Positions 8,318 through 16,961 of a DNA stretch of 64,000 nucleotides are shown here, piece after piece. Each line of letters starts with the position of its first letter. Within the stretch, counting starts at the first letter, position 1. The notes under the pieces were generated by a model. It was not told the DNA's origin and made no database searches. It was given only the letters and a program-made list of their open reading frames with translations. A program made the translations under genes and the position numbers. The stretch is from CAVUXJ01 sp963814975 (GTDB lineage: Bacteria > Acidobacteriota > Vicinamibacteria > Vicinamibacterales > CAVVIG01): the NCBI GenBank assembly GCA_963814975.1, contig CAWFFB010000009.1, positions 62,001 through 126,000 of the forward strand, given 5' to 3'.

Positions 8318-8992
8318 ATGCGCGTCCTTGTGATTGAGGACGACCGGAAGGTCGCCAGTTTCATCCAAACCGGCCTGGAGCAGGAAGGCTATGCCGTGGA
8401 CGCTCTCAACGACGGCTCGGAGGCGGGAGACCAGGCCCGGGCCATCGACTACGACGCCGTGGTGCTCGATCTGATGCTGCCTGGCCGATCCGGATTCCAG
8501 GTACTGCGGGACATCCGGGCGAAAAAAGCGTCCCTGCCGGTGCTGATCCTCACCGCCAAAGATGCGCTGGACGAGCGCGTCGCCGGGCTCGATGCCGGGG
8601 CGGATGACTACATGACGAAGCCGTTCGCGCTCGCCGAGCTCTCGGCGCGGCTCCGTGCCCTGCTCAGGCGCGGCGCGCCTCGCGAGAGTGTTCTTCGCGT
8701 GGCGGACCTCGAGATGGACACGGTGCGGCGCAAGGTGAGACGGGCGGGAAGCCCGATCGACCTGAAGCCCAAGGAATACGCCCTGCTCGAGATCCTGATG
8801 CGCAACACGGATCGTCCGTTGACCAAGGCCTTGATCATCGAGCACGTGTGGGACATCCATTTCGACAGCGTCAGCAACGTCGTCGAAGTCCACATCAACT
8901 CGTTGCGAAACAAGATCGACAAGGGATTCGATCGTCCCCTCATTCACACCATCCGGGGCGTCGGGTACGTCCTGACCGATACTCCGTTGTGA
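8318..8992 (+). CDS. OmpR/PhoB-family response regulator
   Basis: A 224-residue response regulator with a receiver domain (residues 1-115) and a winged-helix DNA-binding domain (about 125-222). The acidic pocket (EDD at 7-9), phosphoacceptor Asp51 in VVLDLMLPG, and the conserved Thr and Lys (LTAK, then KPFALAELSARL) are all present. The C-terminal domain ends with the typical RGVGYVL wing. ATG 8318 is preferred over the upstream GTG 8312. The gene overlaps the sensor kinase by four bases (GTGA), so the pair is translationally coupled. The sequence is close to the heavy-metal/antibiotic-response (CusR/QseB-like) branch, but the stimulus cannot be told from sequence. Confidence 0.93.
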   Translation: MRVLVIEDDRKVASFIQTGLEQEGYAVDALNDGSEAGDQARAIDYDAVVLDLMLPGRSGFQVLRDIRAKKASLPVLILTAKDALDERVAGLDAGADDYMTKPFALAELSARLRALLRRGAPRESVLRVADLEMDTVRRKVRRAGSPIDLKPKEYALLEILMRNTDRPLTKALIIEHVWDIHFDSVSNVVEVHINSLRNKIDKGFDRPLIHTIRGVGYVLTDTPL

Positions 8993-10392
8993 CGCTGACG
9001 CTGCGCACCCGGCTGACCGCGATCTCCACGATCGTGTTTGGCCTGTTGCTCGCAGCGCTCGGCGTTGTTTCCTACCAGGTACTCTCCCGACGGATCGACG
9101 CTGACGTCACGCAGCGGTTGACCGAACTCACCGACGGTCTCCACGGCTACCTGCGCTTCGACAACGACACCACGTCGCTGGCGTTCGACGCCAGCGATGA
9201 CGATCAAGCGGCGTTCGTCCACGAGGCGACGCGATACTACCAGGTGTACGACGCTGGAACGGGCCGCCTTCTCGCCGCCTCCAGTGGATTGGCACCTCTC
9301 TCACTGCACTTGACCCCCGGTGAGGTCCAGGCGTTTCGCGCGGAGCCGAGGCCCTTCGACATCGGGACCGAGTATGGCCGACTGCGAATCTCCAACAGCG
9401 TCAGGACTGTGGCTGATGGCCGGGCGTACCTCCTGCAGGTGGGCGTGTCGCTTGCACCGATGGATGAGGCGCTGGCGCGCTATCGCGATCTGCTGTTGTG
9501 GTGTGTGCCAGTTGCGCTTCTTGTCGCCGCCGGCGCTTCATGGTGGCTCTCGGCGTTCGCTCTGCTGCCCCTTTCGCGGGTGGCAGCAGCGGCGCACGAG
9601 ATCAATGTGCAGACACTTGCGCGGCGGCTGCCCGGTCGAGGCGTCGGCGATGAGCTCGATCAGGTCGTCGAAGCCTTCAACGGCACGCTCGGACGGCTCG
9701 AACATGCGGTCGGGGAGATGCGTCAGTTCAGTGCCGCTCTGGCGCACGAGCTGCGCACGCCGCTGGCCGCGCTTCGAGGGGAGATCGAGCTGGCGTCGCG
9801 AACGCGTGGAGCGAGTCCCGCGCAACGGGATGGACTTGCCAGCCAGATGGAGGAGATCGATAGGCTGACGAGGTTGATTGACCACATCCTGACCCTGGCC
9901 CGCGCCGAGTCAGGGCAGATTCGGCTGACCCATGGGCCGGTCAATCTGACCGATCTCGCCGCCTCTCTCGTTGAGCAGCTCGAGCCGATCGCGGCTGCGA
10001 AGTCCATCGATTTGAGTTGTGAGCCATCGGATGCCGTGGTTGTGAATGGCGACGCCAGCTGGCTCCGGCGACTGCTGCTGAACCTCATTGATAACGCGCT
10101 GAAATTCACCAGGGAGAAGGGCCGGGTCGTCGTGCGGGTCACCCGCGAGGATGACGCCGCCCGGATCGATGTTCGAGACACGGGTGTGGGCCTCTCGCCG
10201 GCCGATGCTCAACAGGTGTTCGAACGATTCTTCCGGGTGGATCCGGCCCGTTCCTCTTCCAACGAAGGCGCCGGGCTCGGTCTCAGCCTGGTCGAGTGGA
10301 TCGCGGCTCAGCATCGCGGAACCGTAACCGTTCAGAGTCGCCTGGACGAGGGGTCGACGTTCACGGTTACCCTCCCGATCGATCGAGGCTGA
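8989..10392 (+). CDS. Sensor histidine kinase, partner of the 8318 regulator
   Basis: A 467-residue kinase starting at GTG 8989, which overlaps the regulator stop. Order: membrane helix at about 8-30; periplasmic sensor region; second helix near 163-190 (LLVAAGASWWLSAFALLPL); HAMP; HisKA dimerisation domain with phosphoacceptor His253 in ALAHELRTPLAALRGEIELA; HATPase with N box (LLLNLIDNALKFT), G1 box (DTGVGLS), F box (FERFFRVDP) and G2 box (GAGLGLSLVEWI). All catalytic boxes are intact, so this is probably active. The periplasmic domain suggests an envelope or extracellular ligand. Target genes are not identifiable from the window. Confidence 0.93.
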   Translation: MTLTLRTRLTAISTIVFGLLLAALGVVSYQVLSRRIDADVTQRLTELTDGLHGYLRFDNDTTSLAFDASDDDQAAFVHEATRYYQVYDAGTGRLLAASSGLAPLSLHLTPGEVQAFRAEPRPFDIGTEYGRLRISNSVRTVADGRAYLLQVGVSLAPMDEALARYRDLLLWCVPVALLVAAGASWWLSAFALLPLSRVAAAAHEINVQTLARRLPGRGVGDELDQVVEAFNGTLGRLEHAVGEMRQFSAALAHELRTPLAALRGEIELASRTRGASPAQRDGLASQMEEIDRLTRLIDHILTLARAESGQIRLTHGPVNLTDLAASLVEQLEPIAAAKSIDLSCEPSDAVVVNGDASWLRRLLLNLIDNALKFTREKGRVVVRVTREDDAARIDVRDTGVGLSPADAQQVFERFFRVDPARSSSNEGAGLGLSLVEWIAAQHRGTVTVQSRLDEGSTFTVTLPIDRG

Positions 10393-10492
10393 CCGCGGCC
10401 AGAGATCATCTACGTGCGGCCGGACTCCACGTTCAAGATGCAGGACACGATGAACAAGCTCGGCGCGGGTGAGGTGAGCAGTTCCGAGTGTG

Positions 10493-11070
10493 CTACGTCG
10501 ACGTGATGACCACCTGGAAATTCACTTGTTCCCATCGATTCACGTCGGTCCAGTAGAACGTGAAGGCAATCGTCGTGCCGATTGGCAGCCTCTCAGTGGG
10601 GAGATCGACGACATGCTCGTTGAGGCCCGGGTCATGTGAAAACGTGTCGTGCTCGGTACGCCACTCGTCCGCACTCCAATGCACCAGGCATGGCACCAGT
10701 GTTTCGAGTCGCAGAGTCAGACCTGGCTCCACGCGTTGCAGCCGGTGGTTGAAGCGCCAGCACGCGTGCCGGGAGCGCGCGTGCTCGATGACGTAGCGTT
10801 GCCACGTCTGCACCGGCATGTCGAACACGCGGCCGTCGTGCAGAGACCGGACGAGCTTCAGGTGCTCGGCGTGTCAGCGTGAACCAGATCCGGCTCGAGG
10901 CTCGGAGGGCTGTGCCGACGCCGCTCTTGGCGCTGGATGTCCACCGCGGAGGGATGCCGGGCCAGCCCGGTGCGTACCTGGTTGTAGCTGTCACCGGGGT
11001 GTCGTCGGACGCATGCCTTAGGAGGCTGCCACGGATTGCCCCAGGCGGACGGCGTTTGACCGCTCTCACA
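10493..11070 (-). pseudogene. Glucoamylase-type (GH15) gene remnant with large internal deletion
   Basis: The right part in one minus frame (near 11000-10880) reads APGWPGIPPRWTSSAKSG, then TAL and RIWFT, which is the characteristic N-terminus of bacterial glucan 1,4-alpha-glucosidases. It is joined almost directly, with a frame change near 10880, to AEHLKLVRSLHDGRVFD, the end of the (alpha/alpha) catalytic domain, and then to the typical C-terminal beta domain (RVEPGLTLRLETLVPCLVHW to VNFQVVITST). Intact enzymes are about 800 residues; here the middle, including the catalytic glutamates, is gone. This is a real structural deletion, not a single-base error. A functional paralogue elsewhere in the genome is possible. 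Confidence 0.7.
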
Positions 11071-11177
11071 TTAGCGGAAATTAATCTCCCCTTCACGAGC
11101 GCCTCACCTGGCTCGCGTCAAATACCCATAGATGACAACGAGGTCATCAGCGCAATCACGCGCGAAAGGAGGTTCGT

Positions 11178-11540
11178 ATGAGGTCAATCGTGAGGAAGTC
11201 GGCGATGCTCGCGGGGGCGTTTCTTCTGGTCGCTGGTGCAACCGCGCAGGCGTCCGAAGGATACACCTTCGAGATCACGGTGCCGTTCCCGTTCGTCGTC
11301 ACGGGGCAAACCTTCCCGGCTGGTCAGTACATGGTTGAGGAACAGGCCAACGGGTCGAGTCTGCTCCTCCACGGCGAGAAGGGCAACCACGCCGTGACAT
11401 TCCTGAACACAACTCCTGCCAGCAGGCCGGAACCGGCAGGGACCAAGCCAGCATTGACGTTCACGCGCGACGAGAATCAGTACCGCCTGTCGAGCGTCTG
11501 GGAATCGGGCAGCCAGGGATGGAGCGTCATGGGTCGGTGA
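11178..11540 (+). CDS. Small secreted protein, unknown function (120 aa)
   Basis: Starts at ATG 11178 behind a strong ribosome binding site (aggagg, 5 nt spacing). A clear signal peptide is present (residues 1-27, ending ATAQASEG). The mature part is all-beta in appearance, starting FEITVPFPFVVTGQTFPAGQ and followed by YMVEEQ. Proteins of this kind, short and beginning with a VPFPF-type strand after the signal, are common in Acidobacteria as uncharacterised periplasmic proteins. It stands upstream of the STAS gene on the same strand with 54 bp between them. No catalytic residues can be named. Confidence 0.75.
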   Translation: MRSIVRKSAMLAGAFLLVAGATAQASEGYTFEITVPFPFVVTGQTFPAGQYMVEEQANGSSLLLHGEKGNHAVTFLNTTPASRPEPAGTKPALTFTRDENQYRLSSVWESGSQGWSVMGR

Positions 11541-11594
11541 GCGGTCGCTCACAGGACCATCGTTTGCGAAGCCACAGAAACGAGGCGAGGCGTC

Positions 11595-11954
11595 ATGTAT
11601 ATCGAGCAACGGACGGTCGGCGATGTGGTCGTGCTGTCGATTACCGGCGATATCGCGATGAATGGAACTGGAGCGAATCTGGTGGCGGATAAGGTGCGAA
11701 GCGTCCTCCAGGAGGGCCACGACCGTCTTGTGCTCGATCTCGGGCACGTGCGGTACATGGACAGCGCCGGACTCGGCGAACTCGTACAGTCGTTCTCCGC
11801 GGTGCGGACCCGAGGGGGCGCGATGAAGCTTCTCAATGTCACCAAGCGGCTGAATGACCTGCTCGTCGTGACCAAGCTGCTGACGGTCTTTGACTGCTTC
11901 GATCAGGAGTCGGAGGCGTTGGCCAGCTTCGAACCCCAGGGTGTGTCTCGTTGA
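11595..11954 (+). CDS. STAS-domain anti-sigma factor antagonist
   Basis: A 119-residue single STAS domain, the usual length for SpoIIAA/RsbV proteins. The phosphorylatable serine is Ser57 within YMDSAGLGEL, the canonical position. The N-terminal strand pair (VVVLSITGDIAM) and the ending helix are complete. Such proteins bind an anti-sigma kinase and release a sigma factor, with phosphorylation state controlled by an RsbW-like kinase and a PP2C phosphatase. No kinase lies next to it; a SpoIIE-type phosphatase is at 47-1114, about 10 kb away. A gaggcgaggcg stretch gives a plausible ribosome binding site. Confidence 0.88.
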   Translation: MYIEQRTVGDVVVLSITGDIAMNGTGANLVADKVRSVLQEGHDRLVLDLGHVRYMDSAGLGELVQSFSAVRTRGGAMKLLNVTKRLNDLLVVTKLLTVFDCFDQESEALASFEPQGVSR

Positions 11955-12132
11955 ACGATCACGTATGCGGAGCGAGCCAGCGATGGGCCTCACGGAACTC
12001 GTCAGGCCCGCGCTGGCTTGCTGCGTCGTCATCGCCAGGGTCGACTCGATCGACGATTAACAAGAGTTAATGCGGCCTTCATCTGGGGTTCATGCACACC
12101 GACTTCAATGGCCTGGTGACACCTCTTCGTGT

Positions 12133-13056
12133 ATGCGTCTGACGGCAAGCAACGACCACCTCGCTGTCACGCCACAGGGGTCACGAATGTGGACGACGAT
12201 ACTCGTTGGCGCGGTTCTGATGCTCGTCTTTGGCTTGGACCGAGCTACCGGCGCCGCGCCAGTACAGCATCTGTACTATGTGCCCATCATCTTCGCCGGT
12301 GTCAGCCTGAAGATGCGAGGGGGCGTGATAGCAGCCCTCACGTCGATTCTCTTGTACCACCTTGCGAATTCCCATTTGCTCACGTTCAGGTACGGAGAGC
12401 AAGATATCGTCCAGATCGCCGTCTTTCTCGCCGTGGGCACGGTCACCGCAAAGCTGACACATGATGGCGACCGTCATCGCCAGCTCGCCCTGACGGACGA
12501 CTTGACCGGTCTTCACAACCTGCGTTCATTCGAGGCTCATCTGGCGACAATGGTGAGCGCTTCCCGGCGGGAGCACACCCCTGTTGCATTGCTCGTGCTT
12601 GACGTGGATCGGCTGAAGTCGCTGAACGACCAGCACGGACACCTGACCGGCGCCGAAGCGGTGCGCACGGTCGGCCGCATCATCGGCCAACGACTGCCGA
12701 CTGGCGCCGTCGCGTGTCGCTACGGCGGTGATGAATTCGCGATCGCGATTCCGCGGTGCACGTTGGGCCAGGGCCACCGAGTCGCGGAAGACCTGTGTCA
12801 CGCCGTTCACGCCAGCGAACCGATGCTCGCGGGTCGTCCGTTTGCCGCGGGGACTCTCTCCATCAGCGTCGGTGGCGCCTGCGCATTCGTCGAGGGCAGC
12901 GCGCCACCAGGGGTCGCCTTGCCGCGCGACGTCGATGTCGGAGAGACGTTGTTCCAAGCGGCAGACGCCGCCCTGTATCGCGCGAAAGCGAGCGGTCGCA
13001 ATCGAGCGTGGGTGAATGACCAGGATGCAGATGGCCCGTCCACCCTGACGGCTTGA
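12133..13056 (+). CDS. Membrane-bound diguanylate cyclase (GGDEF)
   Basis: N-terminal hydrophobic region with about four short membrane helices (beginning MWTTILVGAVLMLVFGLD), then a GGDEF domain beginning at LTDDLTGLHNLRSFE. The catalytic motif is intact (RYGGDEFAIAI) and the C-terminal ALYRAKASGRNR signature is present, so c-di-GMP synthesis from two GTP is expected. No RxxD inhibitory site is obvious five residues before GGDEF. No EAL domain. Start at ATG 12133 is chosen; the open frame begins at 12070, and ATG 12187, with aggggt upstream, is also credible. c-di-GMP could regulate the exopolysaccharide locus, but no PilZ protein is visible in this window. Confidence 0.88.
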   Translation: MRLTASNDHLAVTPQGSRMWTTILVGAVLMLVFGLDRATGAAPVQHLYYVPIIFAGVSLKMRGGVIAALTSILLYHLANSHLLTFRYGEQDIVQIAVFLAVGTVTAKLTHDGDRHRQLALTDDLTGLHNLRSFEAHLATMVSASRREHTPVALLVLDVDRLKSLNDQHGHLTGAEAVRTVGRIIGQRLPTGAVACRYGGDEFAIAIPRCTLGQGHRVAEDLCHAVHASEPMLAGRPFAAGTLSISVGGACAFVEGSAPPGVALPRDVDVGETLFQAADAALYRAKASGRNRAWVNDQDADGPSTLTA

Positions 13057-13256
13057 CAGAACCTCACCCCAGCGCCATCGCGCACCGCGAACGGGTCGCC
13101 TTGTGCGATGACCGCGATCACTGGCGTCTGCTGAACGGCACCGTCACAGCCTGCGTCCATCTTTTCAGATTACTGGCAATCATCTTCCTGCTCTTGCTGC
13201 CGCTGGTTCTGCTGATGCGGCGGCCGAGAACGGGCATACCGGTGGCAGCACACTGA
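13053..13256 (+). pseudogene. Possible C-terminal remnant of a DHA2/EmrB-type MFS exporter
   Basis: A 67-codon ORF ending LLAIIFLLLLPLVLLMRRPR followed by a short VAAH tail. It strongly resembles the last membrane helix and C-terminus of 14-helix MFS drug exporters. The part before it (AIAHRERVALCDDRDHW) loosely resembles the preceding loop. The rest of the ~500-residue transporter is absent, and the fragment begins at the stop of the cyclase gene. Probably a decay product. Confidence 0.4.
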
Positions 13257-13339
13257 GAGAGTCGATGCCTCTGGCTTCCAGATCCATGCTTCGGCCGCCT
13301 TGTGAACTTGAGGCCACCGTCGATCCGCGGCGGGACCGG

Positions 13340-14308
13340 TCACGCCAGCCGCAGCGATTCCCCGAAACGAAGCGTCCGGAACCGCGATCGCGGGACGTCT
13401 CTCGCGCGGCACGCCGCTTCCAGCGCGTGCAGCGGCTCGTCGATGCCTTCGGTTGTCAGCTGGAATGTGCCGAAATGCATGCCGACGCTCCCGGACGCTT
13501 CAAGATCCAGGTGCGCCTGCACCGCCTCCGCCGGGTTCATGTGAACGGCCCGCATGAACCAGCGCGGCTCGTACGCGCCGATCGGCAGGAGAGCCAGGTC
13601 GATTGGACCGAGTCGCTGCCGGACATCGCCGAAGAAGGGGGCATATGCGGTGTCGCCGGCAAAAAATATCTGAGCGCTCGCGACCGGCAGCACGAATCCG
13701 CCCCACAGGGCTCGGTTGCGATCAAATGGACTCCGCGCGGAGAAATGCTGCGCTGGGGTCAGGGTGACGGGGATTGTCGCGGTCTTCGATTCCTGCCACC
13801 AATCGAGCTCTTCGACCCGGCGGATACCCGACGACCGTACAAGCGTTCCGTTCCCCAAGGGTACGATCACCAGGGGATCAAAGCGCCGCGCGAGCTTGCG
13901 CAGCGTACGTAGATCGCAATGGTCGTAATGGTTGTGACTGAGCAGCACCATCGAGATGGCCGGCAAGTCGTCGAACGGCACGGCCGGCTGCCGCACGCGG
14001 CGCGGTCCGAGCACGTTGAGTGGACCTGCACGCCGGGAATACATGGGGTCGGTCAGGATGTTCCCCGCCGCTGTCTGAATCAGAAATGTCGCGTGACCGA
14101 TGAACGTGACGACGGCGACGGCGCCATCCAGTTCCGGCGGATGCTGCGGCGGCTCGTCGATAGACGTCGGCCACCGCGTTCGCGGCTCGAGCAGCATCCG
14201 CGGCACTGCCGAGAATGGCGGCGCGGCGATGCCAGTCGCATTGAAGAATCGCCTTCCATCAAAGTGATCGCTCTTCTCCGGGCGATGTCGCCGAGCTCTA
14301 TTGTGCAC
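13340..14308 (-). CDS. MBL-fold metal-dependent hydrolase (NAPE-PLD/UlaG-like)
   Basis: A 322-residue metallo-beta-lactamase-fold hydrolase. Core begins with VTFIGHATFLIQTAAGNILT, then the metal-binding motif SHNHYDHCD, a further His in TPAQHFSARSPFDRN, and the FAGDTAYAP aspartate motif, with a late His in VGMHFGTFQ. This pattern fits the family of N-acyl-phosphatidylethanolamine phospholipase D-like and related bacterial hydrolases. The true substrate is uncertain; a phosphodiester or lactone in the membrane or cytoplasm is likely. No signal peptide. The 5' end is not well determined: about 50 residues precede the conserved domain. It follows the fno-cofE operon on the same strand with a 198-bp gap. 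Confidence 0.85.
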   Translation of the reverse strand: MHNRARRHRPEKSDHFDGRRFFNATGIAAPPFSAVPRMLLEPRTRWPTSIDEPPQHPPELDGAVAVVTFIGHATFLIQTAAGNILTDPMYSRRAGPLNVLGPRRVRQPAVPFDDLPAISMVLLSHNHYDHCDLRTLRKLARRFDPLVIVPLGNGTLVRSSGIRRVEELDWWQESKTATIPVTLTPAQHFSARSPFDRNRALWGGFVLPVASAQIFFAGDTAYAPFFGDVRQRLGPIDLALLPIGAYEPRWFMRAVHMNPAEAVQAHLDLEASGSVGMHFGTFQLTTEGIDEPLHALEAACRARDVPRSRFRTLRFGESLRLA

Positions 14309-14506
14309 GCTCGCCTTGACGGAAATTCTTTGGATCCCGTTGAGAGTCAGGCCCGGAATGAGGGCCTTCTGGTAGTTTGCTCTATGCGCGAGCTCCGAAA
14401 CGAGGGAACCCCTGCATACGGATATCGATTCTCTCGCTGGCGGCTATGGCGTCACCTCCACCTGCTCGATGCAACTCGCTAGGCCCCGAAGCCGAATCGT
14501 CCGTTT

Positions 14507-15160
14507 CTATCGCGGCAGCCCCGTCAGACGGATCCCGGACTCCTTCACCTTATGGCGAATATTCAGACGAATCAGAATGGACGTCAGTCCTTCCACCACG
14601 CGTGCACTCTCGGCCGGTCCGACGTCGTAGGCGTGCAGACCCATCTTGGCCACCAGGTGAATGACCGTCTTCTTCGCCTCAACGTCATCACCGCACACCA
14701 GCACATCGCAATCGATGGCATGGCGGGGATCCCGCAGCGAATGGGCGGAAAGAGTTTGAAACGCCGCAACCACTTTGGTCGCTGGACCGAAGAATGCCTG
14801 TGCCTCCTCGGTCGCAGAGCCCGCCGGGGGCATCTTCATGCGACGTGGGTTGTCGGGGTCGAGGGGCACCGACACATCGACGAAGATCTTGCCCTGCACC
14901 TGGGTCTTGACGCTTTCCAACGTGCTCAGGTGTGCCGTGTAGGGCACGGTCAGGACCACGATCTCGGCCGCCTCGGCTGCCTGCCCGTTCTCCATCCCAC
15001 GAACAGGCGCGTCACCAAGTTCGGTGTTCAGCTCCGACGCAGTCTTCTCCGCGCGCTCCTGGCTTCGTGAGCCGATGATGACCTCTTCACCGGCCATCGC
15101 CCAGCGCAATGCCAGTCCTGGCCCTTGTTGCCCGGTGCCGCCGAGGATCGCGATCTTCAT
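14507..15160 (-). CDS. fno: NADPH-dependent F420 reductase (F420H2:NADP+ oxidoreductase)
   Basis: A 217-residue protein with an N-terminal Rossmann fold (KIAILGGTGQQGPGLALRWA, then IIGSRSQERAEKTA) typical of Fno/NpdG. Conserved family segments follow: VVLTVPYTAH, DVSVPLDPDNP and the F420-binding region around VVAAFQTLSAHSL. It transfers hydride between NADPH and the deazaflavin F420 and is cytoplasmic. It lies 8 bp downstream of cofE in the same operon, which supports F420 as the substrate. With the F420/FMN split-barrel protein at 19935, it indicates that the organism makes and uses F420. Length matches the family (about 210-230). Confidence 0.92.
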   Translation of the reverse strand: MKIAILGGTGQQGPGLALRWAMAGEEVIIGSRSQERAEKTASELNTELGDAPVRGMENGQAAEAAEIVVLTVPYTAHLSTLESVKTQVQGKIFVDVSVPLDPDNPRRMKMPPAGSATEEAQAFFGPATKVVAAFQTLSAHSLRDPRHAIDCDVLVCGDDVEAKKTVIHLVAKMGLHAYDVGPAESARVVEGLTSILIRLNIRHKVKESGIRLTGLPR

Positions 15161-15168
15161 CGTCGTCC

Positions 15169-15924
15169 CTATCGAAAGAGATCCTTCTCCGGCGCGCGCA
15201 CGAGCTGCGCAGCGGTCCCCTCGCCGAGCGTATACGAGTAGCCTCGGATCACCGCAACCGGAATCCTATCGACCTTGCCCATGACCAGTTCAGCCGCCGA
15301 CGCCAATTCATCCGCTACAGCCAGCGTCGTCGCTTGCAGGATGCGCCCTTCGGTATCGGGCAGGCCGCGATAATCTCTCAGCGGCTCCAGCCCCGCCACG
15401 CCGATGGCGACATTGACAAACCCCTCCCGCCAGGGCCGGGCGAAGGTATCGGAGATGATCACCGCCAACTCCATCCCAGTCAGATCCCGGATGGCCTGCC
15501 GCAGCCGCCGCGCCGATGCGTCGGGATCCGCGGGCAACAAGGCGACCGTGCCGTCGCCCGCGACGTTGGACTCGTCCACGCCGGCATTGGCACACACGAA
15601 TCCATGGCGCGTTTCGACGATGATCGCGCGCTGATCCATTTTCACGATCCGTTTGGTTTCCCGCAACACCACCTCGACGAGCCGAGGGTCTTTCTTCTGC
15701 GCCCTGGCGATCTGCTCGGCGAAGGGGGACGGGGTGATCGTATGGAGATCAACCAATTGCCCTTCGGCTTTGGAGACGACCTTCTGGGTGACGACCAGGA
15801 TATCGCCGGTGACGAAGGAAAGTCCCAGGGCCTGCGCCGCCTCGACGATTATCGCCGCGAGATCGACGCCCGGCGTGACGTCTCCCAGACCCTTCAAGCC
15901 GATTAGGCGTATTTCTGAAGTCAT
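15169..15924 (-). CDS. cofE: Coenzyme F420-0:L-glutamate ligase
   Basis: A 251-residue CofE/FbiB-N-family enzyme that adds gamma-linked glutamates to F420-0 using GTP. Diagnostic segments: LIGLKGLGDVTPGVDLAAII at the N-terminus, VVTQKVVSKAEGQLVDL, VCANAGVDESNV, and ISDTFARPWREGFVNVAIG. Length equals that of stand-alone CofE and there is no FbiB-type C-terminal reductase domain. It is sandwiched between the YbhN-like membrane protein (27-bp gap) and fno (8-bp gap) in one operon. Other F420 genes (cofC, cofD, cofG/H) are not in the window. Confidence 0.95.
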   Translation of the reverse strand: MTSEIRLIGLKGLGDVTPGVDLAAIIVEAAQALGLSFVTGDILVVTQKVVSKAEGQLVDLHTITPSPFAEQIARAQKKDPRLVEVVLRETKRIVKMDQRAIIVETRHGFVCANAGVDESNVAGDGTVALLPADPDASARRLRQAIRDLTGMELAVIISDTFARPWREGFVNVAIGVAGLEPLRDYRGLPDTEGRILQATTLAVADELASAAELVMGKVDRIPVAVIRGYSYTLGEGTAAQLVRAPEKDLFR

Positions 15925-15951
15925 CAGCTGAGGGCGCTTTGCGGCAGGGTG

Positions 15952-16944
15952 CTAGGTGGCCGCTGCGACGTGGCGCTCCGGTTCGGGTCGCAACGGCTCG
16001 ACCAGATCGCGATAGGCGATCGGCAGCAGCATGACGCCGATCAGCGCGCGCATCAGCGCGAACGTCAGCGCCGTGGCCAGGCTGAAGGCCAGCAGTCGCT
16101 CGGCGGGTGCGAACCTTCCGAACAGCAGGATCCACGCGGCCTGGGTGGTGCCAAGCCGCGCCACGGTGATCGGCAGCGCCGCTGCCATGAACACGACCGG
16201 CAGAAACGTCAGCATCTGACCAAAGGGAATTGAGAAGCCGAACGCCGGGGCGGCGAAGTAATAGAGGCAGAGCGACACAAAAAACATCGGCGCGCGGAGC
16301 AGCACGATTTGCACATACCGGCGGGGGGGCGCCAGACGGAACGTCCGCAGCAGCGCGCCGCGCCACGGCGCGGTCAGCCAGCGACTGATCAGAACCGTCA
16401 CCGTCGCCGCCGGCGGCCCGGACTCCAAGGAGCGGCCGGCGCGCGCATACGCGAAGAACAACAGCCAGAACCCCGCCACCGCCGGTGGAACCCACAGGAG
16501 CGTTCCGGTCACCTCCGAGCCGAACCAGACGATCCCGAGCGTGGCCCAGGCCACCAGATGCGTGTACTCGGTGAGGACCAGGAAGATCACCGTGCTCCCG
16601 ATTTGAAGCGTCGGCCGGCCGAGCAACCGGCCGACGAAGACCGCCAACGCGCCGCGTCCTGCGTTCGTGTTCAATACGCTCACGATGTATGAGGCGGCGC
16701 GCACGGGCAGCAGATCGCGGTAGCGGACCGGGCCGTGGAACCACCGGATTGCGACGGCGAGTACGAACGTGTCCCAGGCCACATAGATCACCGTGTTGGG
16801 AATCATGAACACGAGAAACCGGACGTAATCCGCCTCGCCGAGCACGGCCAGCAGACGCTGATAAGGTATGCGCCGAAGCACAACGTAGAAGAAGCCCGCC
16901 GTGAGGAGCAGCGGCAGGACGCGGCGGACGGCACGGCGCATCAA
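15952..16944 (-). CDS. YbhN-like (lysylphosphatidylglycerol synthetase/flippase TM family) membrane protein
   Basis: A 330-residue polytopic membrane protein with about eight hydrophobic helices, for example LPLLLTAGFFYVVLRRIPY at the start, then FLVFMIPNTVIYVAWDTFVLAV, and LTFLPVVFMAAALPITVARLG near the C-terminus. The overall pattern resembles the UPF0104/YbhN family related to the flippase domain of MprF. A substrate cannot be assigned. It is the first gene of a likely operon with cofE and fno. Its start at 16944 meets the divergent TonB-receptor gene, leaving only a short shared 5' region. Confidence 0.75.
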   Translation of the reverse strand: MMRRAVRRVLPLLLTAGFFYVVLRRIPYQRLLAVLGEADYVRFLVFMIPNTVIYVAWDTFVLAVAIRWFHGPVRYRDLLPVRAASYIVSVLNTNAGRGALAVFVGRLLGRPTLQIGSTVIFLVLTEYTHLVAWATLGIVWFGSEVTGTLLWVPPAVAGFWLLFFAYARAGRSLESGPPAATVTVLISRWLTAPWRGALLRTFRLAPPRRYVQIVLLRAPMFFVSLCLYYFAAPAFGFSIPFGQMLTFLPVVFMAAALPITVARLGTTQAAWILLFGRFAPAERLLAFSLATALTFALMRALIGVMLLPIAYRDLVEPLRPEPERHVAAAT

Positions 16945-16961
16945 TGGAGGAGAATTATACT

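Noticed and set aside
11178..11540. Calling the small secreted protein a known adhesin or protease inhibitor
   Set aside because: Only the signal peptide and beta-rich composition are visible; no family-defining motif was recognised.
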